NCBI GenBank assembly: GCA_020024285.1
Contig: JAHHTZ010000002.1
Coordinates: 186,001-250,000 of the forward strand
Direction of reading: 5' to 3'
Source of the DNA: Oscillospiraceae bacterium
Lineage (GTDB): Bacteria > Bacillota > Clostridia > Oscillospirales > Ruminococcaceae
Length of the DNA stretch: 64,000 nt
Within the stretch, counting starts at the first letter, position 1. Each line of letters opens with the position of its first letter. This document shows positions 1 to 7,362 of the stretch, piece by piece. The position numbers and the translations under genes were made by a program. The notes beneath the pieces were generated by a model. The model did not search any database. It was not told the origin of the DNA and saw only the letters and a program-made list of their open reading frames with translations.

Positions 1-380
1 CGTTTTGGGATTTATTTATGACAAAATTGATCCGGTATTTCATTGTATTCTTTTTTGTCTTGTATCATGCCGTAATAATAAAAAGCTGTACCTTCTATTT
101 TATCATAAAAATGCAGAGCAGTGCAATTGGAGGAATGAAAGAAAAGCACCGTTTTTACGGGCTGTTTTCATTTCCTTTGCTAAAAAACGGGAAAAGAAGC
201 TATCCTTATTATATAAGAAATCTCGGATGCTCCCCGAAAACAGGAAGCAAAACCGGGAAAATAGCGTGCTGTCCTGCGGCTTTGCGGGCACGAAAGCAAA
301 ATATCGAACAAGCAGGAAGGATGTTTTTGGAGCAATGTATTGCAATATCAATAAAACGAAAAAACCGGGTGAAAAAATGA
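1..380. other. Upstream region without a convincing gene
   Basis: Two overlapping plus-strand reading frames of 120-134 codons cover this stretch. Both are rich in Lys, Arg and Cys, match no family I know, and lack a good ribosome binding site. I see no tRNA fold. I treat it as intergenic sequence before the L33 promoter. Confidence 0.5.
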
Positions 381-410
381 TTGACGATGAGGCAAGGAAT
401 GTGGTATAGT
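381..410 (+). promoter_or_regulatory. Sigma-A type promoter of the rpmG-secE-nusG-rplK-rplA operon
   Basis: TTGACG at 381-386 and TATAGT at 405-410 are separated by 18 bases. This would start transcription near 417 and leave a leader of about 90 bases before rpmG. It is the only good promoter seen ahead of the ribosomal operon. Confidence 0.7.
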
Positions 411-507
411 TTAGGTACCTCTAAAAGGGTTATTTTTTTATGTCCAAATTTAACGCGTTTCCTTTACGAGGGAGGCAAAAAAATCCGTTCTATCAGGAGG
501 TGCCGAT

Positions 508-657
508 ATGAGGGTTAAAGTTACATTGGCTTGCACAGAGTGCAAACAGCGCAATTACAACACAATCAAAAACAAGAAAAATGATCCTGACAGACTTGAA
601 ATGAGCAAATATTGCAAGTTCTGCCGGAAACACACTACCCACAAAGAAACCAAGTAG
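508..657 (+). CDS. rpmG: Large ribosomal subunit protein bL33
   Basis: This 49-residue protein is full length for bL33, a small subunit of the 50S ribosome. Two zinc-ribbon knuckles are visible, a CxxC near residues 9-12 and a CxxC near 36-39, so this is the zinc-binding (C+) form rather than the zinc-free paralogue. AGGAGG at 495-500 precedes the ATG at 508 with normal spacing. It is the first gene of an operon with secE, nusG, rplK and rplA, an order common in Firmicutes. In other Firmicutes C+ and C- L33 versions can be exchanged under zinc limitation; nothing here shows a zinc-responsive operator. Confidence 0.96.
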   Translation: MRVKVTLACTECKQRNYNTIKNKKNDPDRLEMSKYCKFCRKHTTHKETK

Positions 658-678
658 GCGAAAGGCGGGCTATTATCT

Positions 679-900
679 ATGGCTGAAGAAAAAAAAGAAG
701 GCTTCTTTAAGCGCATCGCCTCAAAAATCACACGTTTCTTCAAAGACCTGAAGGGTGAGACGAAGAAAATTGTATGGCCAAGCAAAAAACAGATCATCAA
801 CAACACAATGGTTGTTATTGGTGTTATTGTTGTATTCGGTATTGCAGTAGGAGGCTTTGACCTGCTGCTCAATACGATGATCGGCCTGTTCAACCAGTAG
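679..900 (+). CDS. secE: Preprotein translocase subunit SecE
   Basis: SecE clamps SecY in the membrane-embedded SecYEG channel. The 73-residue length fits the short Gram-positive form with one membrane span. A basic, Lys-rich amphipathic N-terminus (about residues 1-40, including the conserved W-P-S-K stretch before the span) is followed by one hydrophobic helix at roughly 45-68. The gene sits 21 bases after rpmG and just before nusG, its usual place. The ATG at 679 is the only sensible start; the upstream purine-rich sequence is a modest ribosome binding site. Confidence 0.95.
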   Translation: MAEEKKEGFFKRIASKITRFFKDLKGETKKIVWPSKKQIINNTMVVIGVIVVFGIAVGGFDLLLNTMIGLFNQ

Positions 901-928
901 ATCTCACTTTCCGTTGGAGGTAGTTAAC

Positions 929-1447
929 ATGTCAGAATCCGCAAAATGGTATGTAGTGCATACTTATTCCGGTTACGAGAAAAAAGTTGCAGAAGATATC
1001 GAAAGTGCGGTAAAAAACCGTAAGCTCGAAGAATTGATCTGTGACGTGAAGCTCCCGATCCAGGAGGTTCCTGAGGACAACAAAAAACGTGAAACAGAAC
1101 GCAATCCATACTCAGGTTATGTTTTTGTGAAAATGGTCATGACAGATGATACCTGGTATGTTGTTCGCAATATTCGTGGTGTCACAGGTTTTGTTGGACC
1201 GGGCTCCAAACCTGTTCCTCTGACAGATGACGAAGTTCTTGCGCTTAACGTGGAACAGAAAAAACAAATCGAGGTGAAATTCTCGGTTGGCGATTCTGTA
1301 AAAGTTACGGCTGGACCAATGGAAGGGTTTATTGGAGTTGTAGAAACAATCGATCTGGATACAGAAAAGGTCACCGTTCTTGTTTCTATGTTCGGAAGAG
1401 AAACCCCCGTTGAACTTGAACTTGGTCAGGTTGGGACTCTATACTAA
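929..1447 (+). CDS. nusG: Transcription termination/antitermination factor NusG
   Basis: NusG binds RNA polymerase and modulates pausing and termination, coupling transcription to translation or Rho. The 172-residue protein has the NGN domain (it opens with WYVVHTYSGYE) and a C-terminal KOW domain near 120-170 (VGDSVKVTAGPMEGF). I chose the ATG at 929 because GGAGG at 916-920 lies 8 bases ahead. A TTG at 914 in the same frame overlaps that ribosome binding site and is unlikely. It lies 28 bases after secE. Confidence 0.96.
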   Translation: MSESAKWYVVHTYSGYEKKVAEDIESAVKNRKLEELICDVKLPIQEVPEDNKKRETERNPYSGYVFVKMVMTDDTWYVVRNIRGVTGFVGPGSKPVPLTDDEVLALNVEQKKQIEVKFSVGDSVKVTAGPMEGFIGVVETIDLDTEKVTVLVSMFGRETPVELELGQVGTLY

Positions 1448-1515
1448 TCTTTTATGAGGTAAATTTCCGGCCCGGACAGGCTGGTTTGTGCCGGCTGCAC
1501 TCGGCAGAAGGCATC

Positions 1516-1566
1516 GTGGGAGGAGCAATAAATCTTTCTTTCTGTAATTGCTCCGATAGAAACCAC
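1516..1566 (+). promoter_or_regulatory. Putative ribosomal protein L1 mRNA-binding site ahead of rplK
   Basis: The leader folds as an outer stem GTGG (1516-1519) with CCAC (1563-1566), an asymmetric internal loop GA (1520-1521) opposite GATAGAAA (1555-1562), and an inner stem GGAGCAAT (1522-1529) with ATTGCTCC (1547-1554). L1 is known to repress its own operon by binding a stem with an asymmetric loop that mimics 23S rRNA. The match and position suggest that role; binding itself is inferred. Confidence 0.6.
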
Positions 1567-1589
1567 ATCACTATGGAGGTGCAAACACA

Positions 1590-2015
1590 ATGGCTCAGAA
1601 AGTTGTAGGCTACATTAAGCTGCAAATTCCTGCTGGAAAAGCTACTCCAGCACCACCGGTTGGTCCTGCTCTTGGTCAGCACGGTGTTAATATCATGGCA
1701 TTCACCAAAGAATTCAATGAAAGAACAAAACAGGATGCAGGTCTCATTATTCCAGTAGTTATTACTGTATATGCTGACCGTTCCTTCTCTTTCATCACCA
1801 AAACTCCACCTGCTGCAGTTCTCATCAAAAAAGAATGCAACATCGAGAGCGGTTCTGGTGTTCCAAACAAAACAAAAGTTGCTAAAATCACAAAAGCACA
1901 ACTTCAGAAAATTGCTGAGTTAAAAATGCCTGACCTCAATGCCGCAAGCCTGGATGCTGCTATCAGCATGATTGCAGGTTCTGCACGCGCAATGGGCGTC
2001 GAGGTAGTAGACTAA
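1590..2015 (+). CDS. rplK: Large ribosomal subunit protein uL11
   Basis: uL11 forms the base of the GTPase-associated centre with 23S rRNA and carries the L10/L12 stalk. All 141 residues match the family: the N-terminal Pro-rich domain (QIPAGKATPAPPVGPALGQ), the linker, and the rRNA-binding C-terminal domain with the Gly-rich motif near the end (IAGSARAMGVEV). TGGAGG at 1574-1579 precedes the ATG. It follows nusG after a 142-base leader holding a likely L1-binding hairpin, so expression is probably tied to free L1. Confidence 0.98.
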   Translation: MAQKVVGYIKLQIPAGKATPAPPVGPALGQHGVNIMAFTKEFNERTKQDAGLIIPVVITVYADRSFSFITKTPPAAVLIKKECNIESGSGVPNKTKVAKITKAQLQKIAELKMPDLNAASLDAAISMIAGSARAMGVEVVD

Positions 2016-2023
2016 TACTCCCC

Positions 2024-2054
2024 GGGTGGGAGGAAAAATCCGCAATTACCACTC
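2024..2054 (+). promoter_or_regulatory. Second putative L1-binding hairpin, between rplK and rplA
   Basis: GGGTGG (2024-2029) pairs with CCACTC (2049-2054), with one G-U pair. An internal loop GA (2030-2031) faces GCAATTA (2042-2048), and GGA (2032-2034) pairs with TCC (2039-2041) around an AAAA loop. The GTGG-GA-GGA...CCAC layout repeats the one ahead of rplK, which suggests a second site for the same protein. Confidence 0.5.
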
Positions 2055-2078
2055 AGGATAAGGGAGGAGTAATCTAAA

Positions 2079-2768
2079 ATGAAACATGGTAAAAAATATC
2101 AGGACAGCGCTAAACTGGTAGACAGCTCTGCTCTTTACGAATCCAGCGAAGCGATTGACCTCTGCGTAAAAACCGCAAAAGCTAAATTTGACGAAACTGT
2201 AGAAATCCACGTAAGACTGGGCGTTGACTCCCGTCACGCTGAACAGCAGGTTCGTGGTGCAGTAGTTCTTCCAAACGGTACCGGTAAATCCGTACGCGTT
2301 TTGGTATTCTGCAAAGGCGATAAAGTGGATGCTGCACTGGCAGCAGGCGCTGACTATGCAGGTGCTGAAGAGCTCATGCAGAAGATCCAGGGCGGCTGGA
2401 TGGATTTCGACGTTGTAATCGCAAGCCCAGACATGATGGGTGTTGTTGGTCGTCTTGGTAAAGTGCTCGGTCCACGCGGCTTGATGCCATCTCCAAAAGC
2501 TGGTACTGTAACTCCTGACGTTGCTAAAGCTGTTGCTGAAGCAAAAGCAGGTAAAATCGAGTACCGTCTGGACAAAACCAACATCATTCACTGCCCAATC
2601 GGCAAAGCTTCTTTTGGCGCAGAGAAACTGCAGGAAAACTTTGACACTCTGATGGGTGCAATCATCAAAGCAAAACCAGCAGCTGCAAAAGGTCAGTACG
2701 TAAAATCTTGCGTATTGGCTACCACAATGGGTCCTGGTGTTAAAATCAACCCAGCTAAATTCTGCTAA
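2079..2768 (+). CDS. rplA: Large ribosomal subunit protein uL1
   Basis: uL1 binds 23S rRNA at the mobile E-site stalk and, in many bacteria, represses translation of the L11-L1 mRNA. The 229-residue length and sequence are typical. The protein has two-domain architecture with the conserved GLMPSPKAGTV segment near residues 130-140. GGGAGGAG at 2062-2069 gives a strong ribosome binding site. This is the last gene of the operon: a terminator follows at once, and rplJ and rplL, which often follow in Firmicutes, are absent. Confidence 0.98.
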   Translation: MKHGKKYQDSAKLVDSSALYESSEAIDLCVKTAKAKFDETVEIHVRLGVDSRHAEQQVRGAVVLPNGTGKSVRVLVFCKGDKVDAALAAGADYAGAEELMQKIQGGWMDFDVVIASPDMMGVVGRLGKVLGPRGLMPSPKAGTVTPDVAKAVAEAKAGKIEYRLDKTNIIHCPIGKASFGAEKLQENFDTLMGAIIKAKPAAAKGQYVKSCVLATTMGPGVKINPAKFC

Positions 2769-2777
2769 TATAAAAGC

Positions 2778-2816
2778 AAAAAACACCCTCCGCTCAAAGC
2801 GGAGGGTGTTTTATTT
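2778..2816 (+). terminator. Rho-independent terminator after rplA
   Basis: A 14-bp arm at 2781-2794 pairs perfectly with 2798-2811 around a three-base loop, followed by TTATTTT. It closes the ribosomal operon 10 bases after the rplA stop. Confidence 0.92.
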
Positions 2817-2980
2817 TCCCCAGAAACTATATCAAAAACAGCATATCTTGATTGCAGGGTATGATGGCATACCAAAAACTCAAAGCCTGTTTTGATTGCT
2901 GCTCTGATATAGGTTTCGATTCGATCTTCACAGAGCTCACAGGGTAAGAACATCAGCCACCAGAACAAACTGCATATTAG

Positions 2981-3020
2981 AAAAACAGAGGTCACATCGA
3001 ACCGTTCGATGTGACCTCTT
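2981..3020 (-). terminator. Terminator of the minus-strand membrane-protein pair
   Basis: A perfect 15-bp stem (2987-3001 with 3005-3019) has a CCG loop. Read on the minus strand it is followed by a GTTTTT run, and it lies 40 bases beyond the stop of the gene at 3062. Confidence 0.85.
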
Positions 3021-3061
3021 GTCATCTTCTATCCATTTCCCTCAACGGATTCGCCCTGTCA

Positions 3062-3544
3062 TCAAGGCCAGATTTGCAGAAGATCCTCGTTGCTGCTTCC
3101 CTGCAAATAGATTGCAGTCAGTCTGTCAGCGGGATGCTTTGTCACAACATGGGTGCTTCCGCTTTGATGAAGGAAGGAGGAAAAGGAAAGACGGGGCTTG
3201 AGATAGAGCGCGCCTTCCTCAAACTTCTGTGTTGTCATACAAAACGCAAGGGAACTGCTGGTAGTGTGGATAGGGATTTTTAGCGTGCCATCTTCCTGGG
3301 CAACGATGCTCCCCACAAAGAGAGAATCGGTATCTGCCGGAATCCCGATCCCAAGGAAGCCCAAAATCGGTACCATTACAACGATAAGGATCAGGGCAGC
3401 AAACGCAAATTTGGAACGGATGATTGGAGGATCGGGGGATGCTGCTTCTTCCGAATCATCCTCGGATGCTTTTTCGGTATCCGGGTCAAGTTCCTCCGAT
3501 GGGGTTTGCCGCAGCTCTTCCACATCATCCTGATTATCTGCCAT
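3062..3544 (-). CDS. Hypothetical membrane-anchored protein with acidic N-terminus
   Basis: I do not recognise this 160-residue protein. Residues 1-40 are strongly acidic (many Asp and Glu), one hydrophobic segment spans about 48-68, and the C-terminal 90 residues are polar with Ser, Thr and His. The likely topology is a cytosolic acidic tail, one span and an extracellular domain. It starts 3 bases after the stop of the upstream membrane gene, so the two are co-transcribed and probably co-translated. A clear terminator follows. Confidence 0.7.
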   Translation of the reverse strand: MADNQDDVEELRQTPSEELDPDTEKASEDDSEEAASPDPPIIRSKFAFAALILIVVMVPILGFLGIGIPADTDSLFVGSIVAQEDGTLKIPIHTTSSSLAFCMTTQKFEEGALYLKPRLSFSSFLHQSGSTHVVTKHPADRLTAIYLQGSSNEDLLQIWP

Positions 3545-3547
3545 TGA

Positions 3548-3844
3548 TTACACCGTTCCTTTCCGATTGAGTGTTTGGTATGCATCCCAAATCAAATATG
3601 CAATCACAGCGCTGAGAATGATCCATTTGAGAACATTGAAAACGGGGTTTGCCATGCAGATCAGCCCCTGCCTCATAGAAGAAATCTTGCCGAAAAAGGA
3701 GCAAAGCACCAGAACAGACAGCCCAACATTGATGGACGAACCGATCATATCCCGTGATTTTACGATGCTCCACGCAGAAAATCCAAGGAGTGCTGCACTA
3801 AGGATGGCAGAAGTTATCATAAAAAGCATTTCAACTGGAAACAT
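3548..3844 (-). CDS. Small hypothetical membrane protein, three predicted spans
   Basis: This protein of about 98 residues has three hydrophobic segments (around 2-24, 36-52 and 70-88) and no family I can name. I place the start at 3844 because GAGG lies 6-7 bases upstream. An in-frame ATG at 3868 also exists, but it would sit almost on the transcription start implied by the TATAAT at 3878-3883. It is the first gene of a two-gene operon with the acidic membrane protein. Confidence 0.7.
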   Translation of the reverse strand: MFPVEMLFMITSAILSAALLGFSAWSIVKSRDMIGSSINVGLSVLVLCSFFGKISSMRQGLICMANPVFNVLKWIILSAVIAYLIWDAYQTLNRKGTV

Positions 3845-3877
3845 AAAATACCTCATTTCTATTTTCATTATGAGCTT

Positions 3878-3883
3878 ATTATA
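3878..3883 (-). promoter_or_regulatory. Minus-strand -10 box (TATAAT) for the membrane-protein pair
   Basis: A perfect TATAAT on the minus strand lies about 35 bases upstream of the chosen start at 3844. The -35 region is weak (GGCATT near 3900-3906), so promoter assignment rests mainly on the -10. Confidence 0.45.
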
Positions 3884-3994
3884 TCATGTTCCAATCGATA
3901 ATGCCTTGTCCTTCTGTAAATATTTTGAAAATATATGGATAAAACAGGAGCAAGATTTTTGTACAGCAATATTCATTATTCCATTCATTTGTGC

Positions 3995-4000
3995 TATACT
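3995..4000 (+). promoter_or_regulatory. -10 box (TATACT) ahead of the CAP-domain gene
   Basis: TATACT sits 27 bases upstream of the TTG start at 4027, giving a very short leader that still holds the GGGGGA ribosome binding site. No convincing -35 box is seen. Confidence 0.4.
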
Positions 4001-4026
4001 GGTAAAAGAATGGGGGATGGTGAATC

Positions 4027-4737
4027 TTGCAGAAAGTTGTCTTATTATGCTTTTGTCTTGTGGTAGTGGTATGTTTATGTATGTACTCAGATTCTGATTC
4101 AAATTCCAACCTCTGCACCATCGAAGACCCGATCTCATATGAGGATGCCGTGTCTAAAAACAATGATGTAGCATCTGCATCTACCAAGAATCCGCCCGTT
4201 GCCCCCGAAGTAAAGAAGGAAAACGTGTCAGGAGAACATTACCTCACAGAGATCGAAAATCAGGTCATGGACCTCATCAATAAGGAACGCCTTTCTTTGG
4301 GGCTCATGGAGCTTGAGTTTGACCCAAGGCTGCAAAATGCTGCAAGAATCCGCAGCAAGGAGCTGTGTCAGGATGAAGCCATGAGGAAGAAAAAACTTTC
4401 CCACACACGCCCGGACGGAAGAGGCTGGGAAACTGTTTTGATCGAAGATATCCCGATTTCCGGTTTGATCGAAGCAGGAGAGATTTTGGCGCGTGAGAGC
4501 ACCAGCAACGGCGGCGGAGAAAATCAAAGCCACATCCCGGCAAAGGATTGGTTCCTTCTTTGGAAATCCAGTAAGCCTCACTACGATACCATCACCTGGC
4601 CCGAGGCACAAAAGGTAGGGGTCGGGATCTATTATGAAATTGATAATGGTGAATATTACACAAATGCAACGGTTTTGTTCGGACGCTTTCATCCGGAAGA
4701 ATTGAATCAGTCCGTACAGAACCCCTGCCCGAAATAA
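4027..4737 (+). CDS. Secreted CAP/SCP-superfamily protein
   Basis: This 236-residue protein starts with a hydrophobic signal-like segment (residues 3-20). A low-complexity Ser/Asp linker follows, then a CAP domain at about 75-225 that opens with QVMDLINKERLSLGL, the usual first helix. Other hallmarks are the LSHTRPDGRGW stretch, AGEILAR and a late W-x-x-S-x-x-H helix. CAP proteins are secreted, and in Firmicutes some bind or modify the envelope; the exact role is unknown. Translation probably starts at TTG 4027, with GGGGGA 9 bases ahead. A Cys near residue 17 could be lipidated, but the lipobox is poor. Confidence 0.8.
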   Translation: MQKVVLLCFCLVVVVCLCMYSDSDSNSNLCTIEDPISYEDAVSKNNDVASASTKNPPVAPEVKKENVSGEHYLTEIENQVMDLINKERLSLGLMELEFDPRLQNAARIRSKELCQDEAMRKKKLSHTRPDGRGWETVLIEDIPISGLIEAGEILARESTSNGGGENQSHIPAKDWFLLWKSSKPHYDTITWPEAQKVGVGIYYEIDNGEYYTNATVLFGRFHPEELNQSVQNPCPK

Positions 4738-4748
4738 AACGGCGATTC

Positions 4749-4777
4749 TTGCAAAAGCAGGTTTGTCAGAGTATAAT
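4749..4777 (+). promoter_or_regulatory. Promoter of pepT
   Basis: TTGCAA at 4749-4754 and TATAAT at 4772-4777 are separated by 17 bases, which implies a leader of about 30 bases that includes AAAGGGG. Confidence 0.75.
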
Positions 4778-4812
4778 AAGAATCGATAAAATTACAACAA
4801 AGGGGTGCTCTT

Positions 4813-6036
4813 ATGCAGACATACGAACGTTTTTTGAACTATGTGTCCTTTGATACACAGTCTGACCCACATTCTCAAACTGTTCCTACAACGGAAAAAC
4901 AGAAGGATTTGGGCTCCTATTTAGTGGAAGAAATGAAGACAATGGGCGTACAGGATGTTTTCATGGATGAATGCGGTTATGTTTACGGAACCATTCCGGC
5001 AACAAAAGGCTGTGAAGCAGCCCCGATCCTTGGTTTGATTGCTCATATGGATACATCCAATGCAGCGAGCGGCAAGGACATCAAGCCACAGATCGTAAAA
5101 AACTACGACGGAAAAGAGATCCTTTTAAATAAAGAGAAGAATATTGTGATGAGTCCTGCCGATTTCCCAAGCCTTAACCACTATGTAGGTCAGGATCTGA
5201 TCGTTACAGACGGAACAACGCTCCTCGGTGCGGATGATAAAGCAGGCATCGCAGAGATCCTTTCTGCGGCTGAAACATTCCTCTCCCATCCCGAACTGCC
5301 TCATGGCACCATCAAAATCGGCTTTACGCCGGATGAAGAAGTGGGGCGCGGCGCAAATCACTTTGATGTAACGGGATTCGGTGCAGACTTTGCCTACACA
5401 GTAGACGGCGGCGAACTGGGCGAGCTTTCTTATGAGAACTTCAATGCAGCTTCCGCTGTAGTCACCATTCACGGACGCAGCACACATCCGGGTTCTGCAA
5501 AAAATGTGATGATAAACTCGCTCCTTCTTGCGATGGAGTTTCAGGCGATGCTTCCAACCTTTGAAAATCCTGCATTTACAGAGAACAGGGAAGGCTTCAG
5601 CCACCTCGACGAGATGAAGGGCGACGTGGAAACAACGGTTATGGAGTACATCATCCGCGACCACGATATGGAAAAATACGAACAGAAAAAGAAACGCTTT
5701 CAGAAAATCACGGACTATCTCAACGAGAAATACGGGGAAGGAACCGTGGAGCTTCAGCTCAAGGATTCTTACTTCAATATGCTCGAGCAGATCCGTCCTC
5801 ACTTCCAGCTTGTGGAGAAAGCAAGAGCAGCGTTCTGTGCCCATGATATAGAGCCGTTGGAGCTTCCGGTGCGCGGAGGAACAGATGGTGCGCGCCTGTC
5901 CTATAAGGGACTGCCCTGCCCGAATCTCTGTGCCGGCGGTCACAACTTCCATGGTCGGTTTGAATATGTTCCGATTCAGTCTATGGATAAAATCGTGGAA
6001 GTCCTTCTGACATTGGTTCAGTCGTTTGCAGAATAA
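4813..6036 (+). CDS. pepT: Peptidase T (tripeptide aminopeptidase)
   Basis: PepT is a cytosolic dizinc M20-family peptidase that removes the N-terminal residue from tripeptides. The 407-residue protein has the expected metal and catalytic motifs: HMD at 78-80, GADDKAG near 139-145 (bridging Asp 141), DEEVGRG near 174-180 (catalytic Glu), DGG near 198 and GGHNFHG near the C-terminus. Length is normal. It has its own promoter, an AAAGGGGTG ribosome binding site and a terminator, so it is monocistronic. It would complete breakdown of peptides imported by systems such as the opp genes at 41 kb. Confidence 0.94.
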   Translation: MQTYERFLNYVSFDTQSDPHSQTVPTTEKQKDLGSYLVEEMKTMGVQDVFMDECGYVYGTIPATKGCEAAPILGLIAHMDTSNAASGKDIKPQIVKNYDGKEILLNKEKNIVMSPADFPSLNHYVGQDLIVTDGTTLLGADDKAGIAEILSAAETFLSHPELPHGTIKIGFTPDEEVGRGANHFDVTGFGADFAYTVDGGELGELSYENFNAASAVVTIHGRSTHPGSAKNVMINSLLLAMEFQAMLPTFENPAFTENREGFSHLDEMKGDVETTVMEYIIRDHDMEKYEQKKKRFQKITDYLNEKYGEGTVELQLKDSYFNMLEQIRPHFQLVEKARAAFCAHDIEPLELPVRGGTDGARLSYKGLPCPNLCAGGHNFHGRFEYVPIQSMDKIVEVLLTLVQSFAE

Positions 6037-6046
6037 TCAAAATTCT

Positions 6047-6084
6047 AAAAACAGCCGGTGCAGACAATGTGTGCTGGCTGTTTT
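6047..6084 (+). terminator. Terminator after pepT
   Basis: A GC-rich stem (AAAACAGCC paired with GGCTGTTTT, extended by GTGCA/TGTGC) ends in a T-run 10 to 50 bases after the pepT stop. Confidence 0.8.
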
Positions 6085-6122
6085 CGTCTACATGGCGCAA
6101 GTAAATGAAAGGAGAGCACCCA

Positions 6123-6602
6123 ATGGCACAGCCTAAAACAAATGCAATGCGCATTTTGGAGCGGGAAAAGATCCCGTATGAAATGTTTACCTACCCTGTG
6201 ACGGAGGAGCATCAGGATGGAGTGCATGTGGCACAGCTGATGAACCAGCAGGTAGAAACCGTATTTAAAACACTCGTATGCAAGGGAAGCAGCAAGGGAT
6301 TTTTCGTTTTCGTCATCCCCGTTGCAGAGGAACTGAACCTCAAAAAAGCAGCCAAAGCAAGCGGAGAAAAATCGATGGAGATGATCCATGTATCGCAGAT
6401 CAATGCAGTAACAGGATATATCCGCGGCGGCTGTTCTCCGGTTGGGATGAAAAAGCAGTATCCCACCTGGTTCCACGAATCCGCACTCCAGCAGGAAAAA
6501 ATCATCGTCAGCGGCGGAAAGCGGGGATTTCAGATCAAGGCAGCTCCAAGGGATCTTGCGAAGGTATGCGGCGGTCAGTTTACAGATTTGATACACGATT
6601 AG
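6123..6602 (+). CDS. ybaK: YbaK/EbsC-type Cys-tRNA(Pro) deacylase
   Basis: YbaK proteins clear Cys mischarged onto tRNA-Pro by prolyl-tRNA synthetase. The 159-residue protein has the family fold along its whole length: an N-terminal PYEMFTYPV strand, the VFKTLVCKG core, the conserved Lys-rich segment (KKAAKASGEKSMEM) and the GGCSPVGMKK loop near residues 102-111. I chose ATG 6123 because AAAGGAG lies 8 bases upstream; an ATG at 6105 overlaps that ribosome binding site. The next gene begins 17 bases later and is probably co-transcribed. Confidence 0.9.
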   Translation: MAQPKTNAMRILEREKIPYEMFTYPVTEEHQDGVHVAQLMNQQVETVFKTLVCKGSSKGFFVFVIPVAEELNLKKAAKASGEKSMEMIHVSQINAVTGYIRGGCSPVGMKKQYPTWFHESALQQEKIIVSGGKRGFQIKAAPRDLAKVCGGQFTDLIHD

Positions 6603-6619
6603 ACAGCAGGGAACAGGGA

Positions 6620-7156
6620 ATGGAAAACAAAAAAATCATTGAGGGCAGTGCCGCCATAACGAAAAAAGATTATCGTGTTCTTGCCTATTTTAATGTATTC
6701 AAGCGGCATCCGGCAGAGCCCTATATTTTAGGTGCTATGGCGATCCTGGCATCATCTGTGATTGTGGGATATTTCTTGCCGTGGTTTCATCCGGAAGAGC
6801 CGCTGCTTCGCCTAAGCTATATTTTTTGGATCATTCTTGCACTTGTATTGATGGCAACGGAGTATATGGCGCTGCAATACCTCAAAAAAGAGGGAGATCA
6901 AACGCTCGGAAAAGAATTCTGCTATCGATTTACAGAAAATGCGCTTGAGATGAAGGATGCAGAGGAGGTCGTTTCGATTGAGTGGAAAGGTTTTTTCAAA
7001 GGGATCGAACTGCGGCACCACTTCTTGCTCTTTTTCACCATCAACCATGCGCTGATCGTTCCAAAGCGTGCATTTTCAGCGGAAGACTGCGTGGTGATCC
7101 GCAAACAGCTGCAAAGCAAGCTGGGCAGTAACTTTATCCTTCGATGCAAAAGGTGA
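6620..7156 (+). CDS. YcxB-like membrane protein
   Basis: This 178-residue protein has two hydrophobic helices (about 37-57 and 68-86) followed by a soluble domain of roughly 85 residues. That domain's pattern (YRFTENALEMKDAEEVVSIEW, then FKGIELRHHFLLFFT) resembles the YcxB-like family of uncharacterised Firmicutes proteins. The start is ATG 6620 with AGGGA just upstream. The same frame is open further upstream inside ybaK, but that part is antisense-like shadow sequence. The role is unknown; the domain is thought to sit on the cytosolic face. Confidence 0.7.
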   Translation: MENKKIIEGSAAITKKDYRVLAYFNVFKRHPAEPYILGAMAILASSVIVGYFLPWFHPEEPLLRLSYIFWIILALVLMATEYMALQYLKKEGDQTLGKEFCYRFTENALEMKDAEEVVSIEWKGFFKGIELRHHFLLFFTINHALIVPKRAFSAEDCVVIRKQLQSKLGSNFILRCKR

Positions 7157-7235
7157 TAGTTTTCAAAAAATACACAGACTATTTAAACGAAATCTATCCA
7201 AATTTGACAGAATACGTTATAATATAACCAGAGAA

Positions 7236-7268
7236 TGGAAGAACCGTTCCAACCCCAATATATTGGGG
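7236..7268. repeat. Two inverted repeats in the leader of the lipoprotein gene
   Basis: TGGAA (7236-7240) faces TTCCA (7247-7251) across six bases. Next to it lies a perfect 16-base palindrome CCCCAATATATTGGGG at 7253-7268. TATAAT at 7218-7223 lies just upstream. The arrangement could be an operator or an RNA hairpin. A full -35 box at the right spacing is not seen. Confidence 0.45.
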
Positions 7269-7362
7269 AGAAAACAAAATAAGGAAGAGAAAACTCGATT
7301 TTCCACAGATTGCACAGTGATCCGTGGAAAAGTAAAACGGAAAAGAAAGGTCGTGCAATACA

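Noticed and set aside
5..409. Plus-strand frame at the left edge
   Set aside because: No ribosome binding site, overlaps the rpmG promoter, and no similarity to a known family.
2046..2786. Minus-strand frame opposite rplA
   Set aside because: Antisense to a ribosomal protein and crosses the terminator; composition (Cys, Phe rich) is typical of a shadow.
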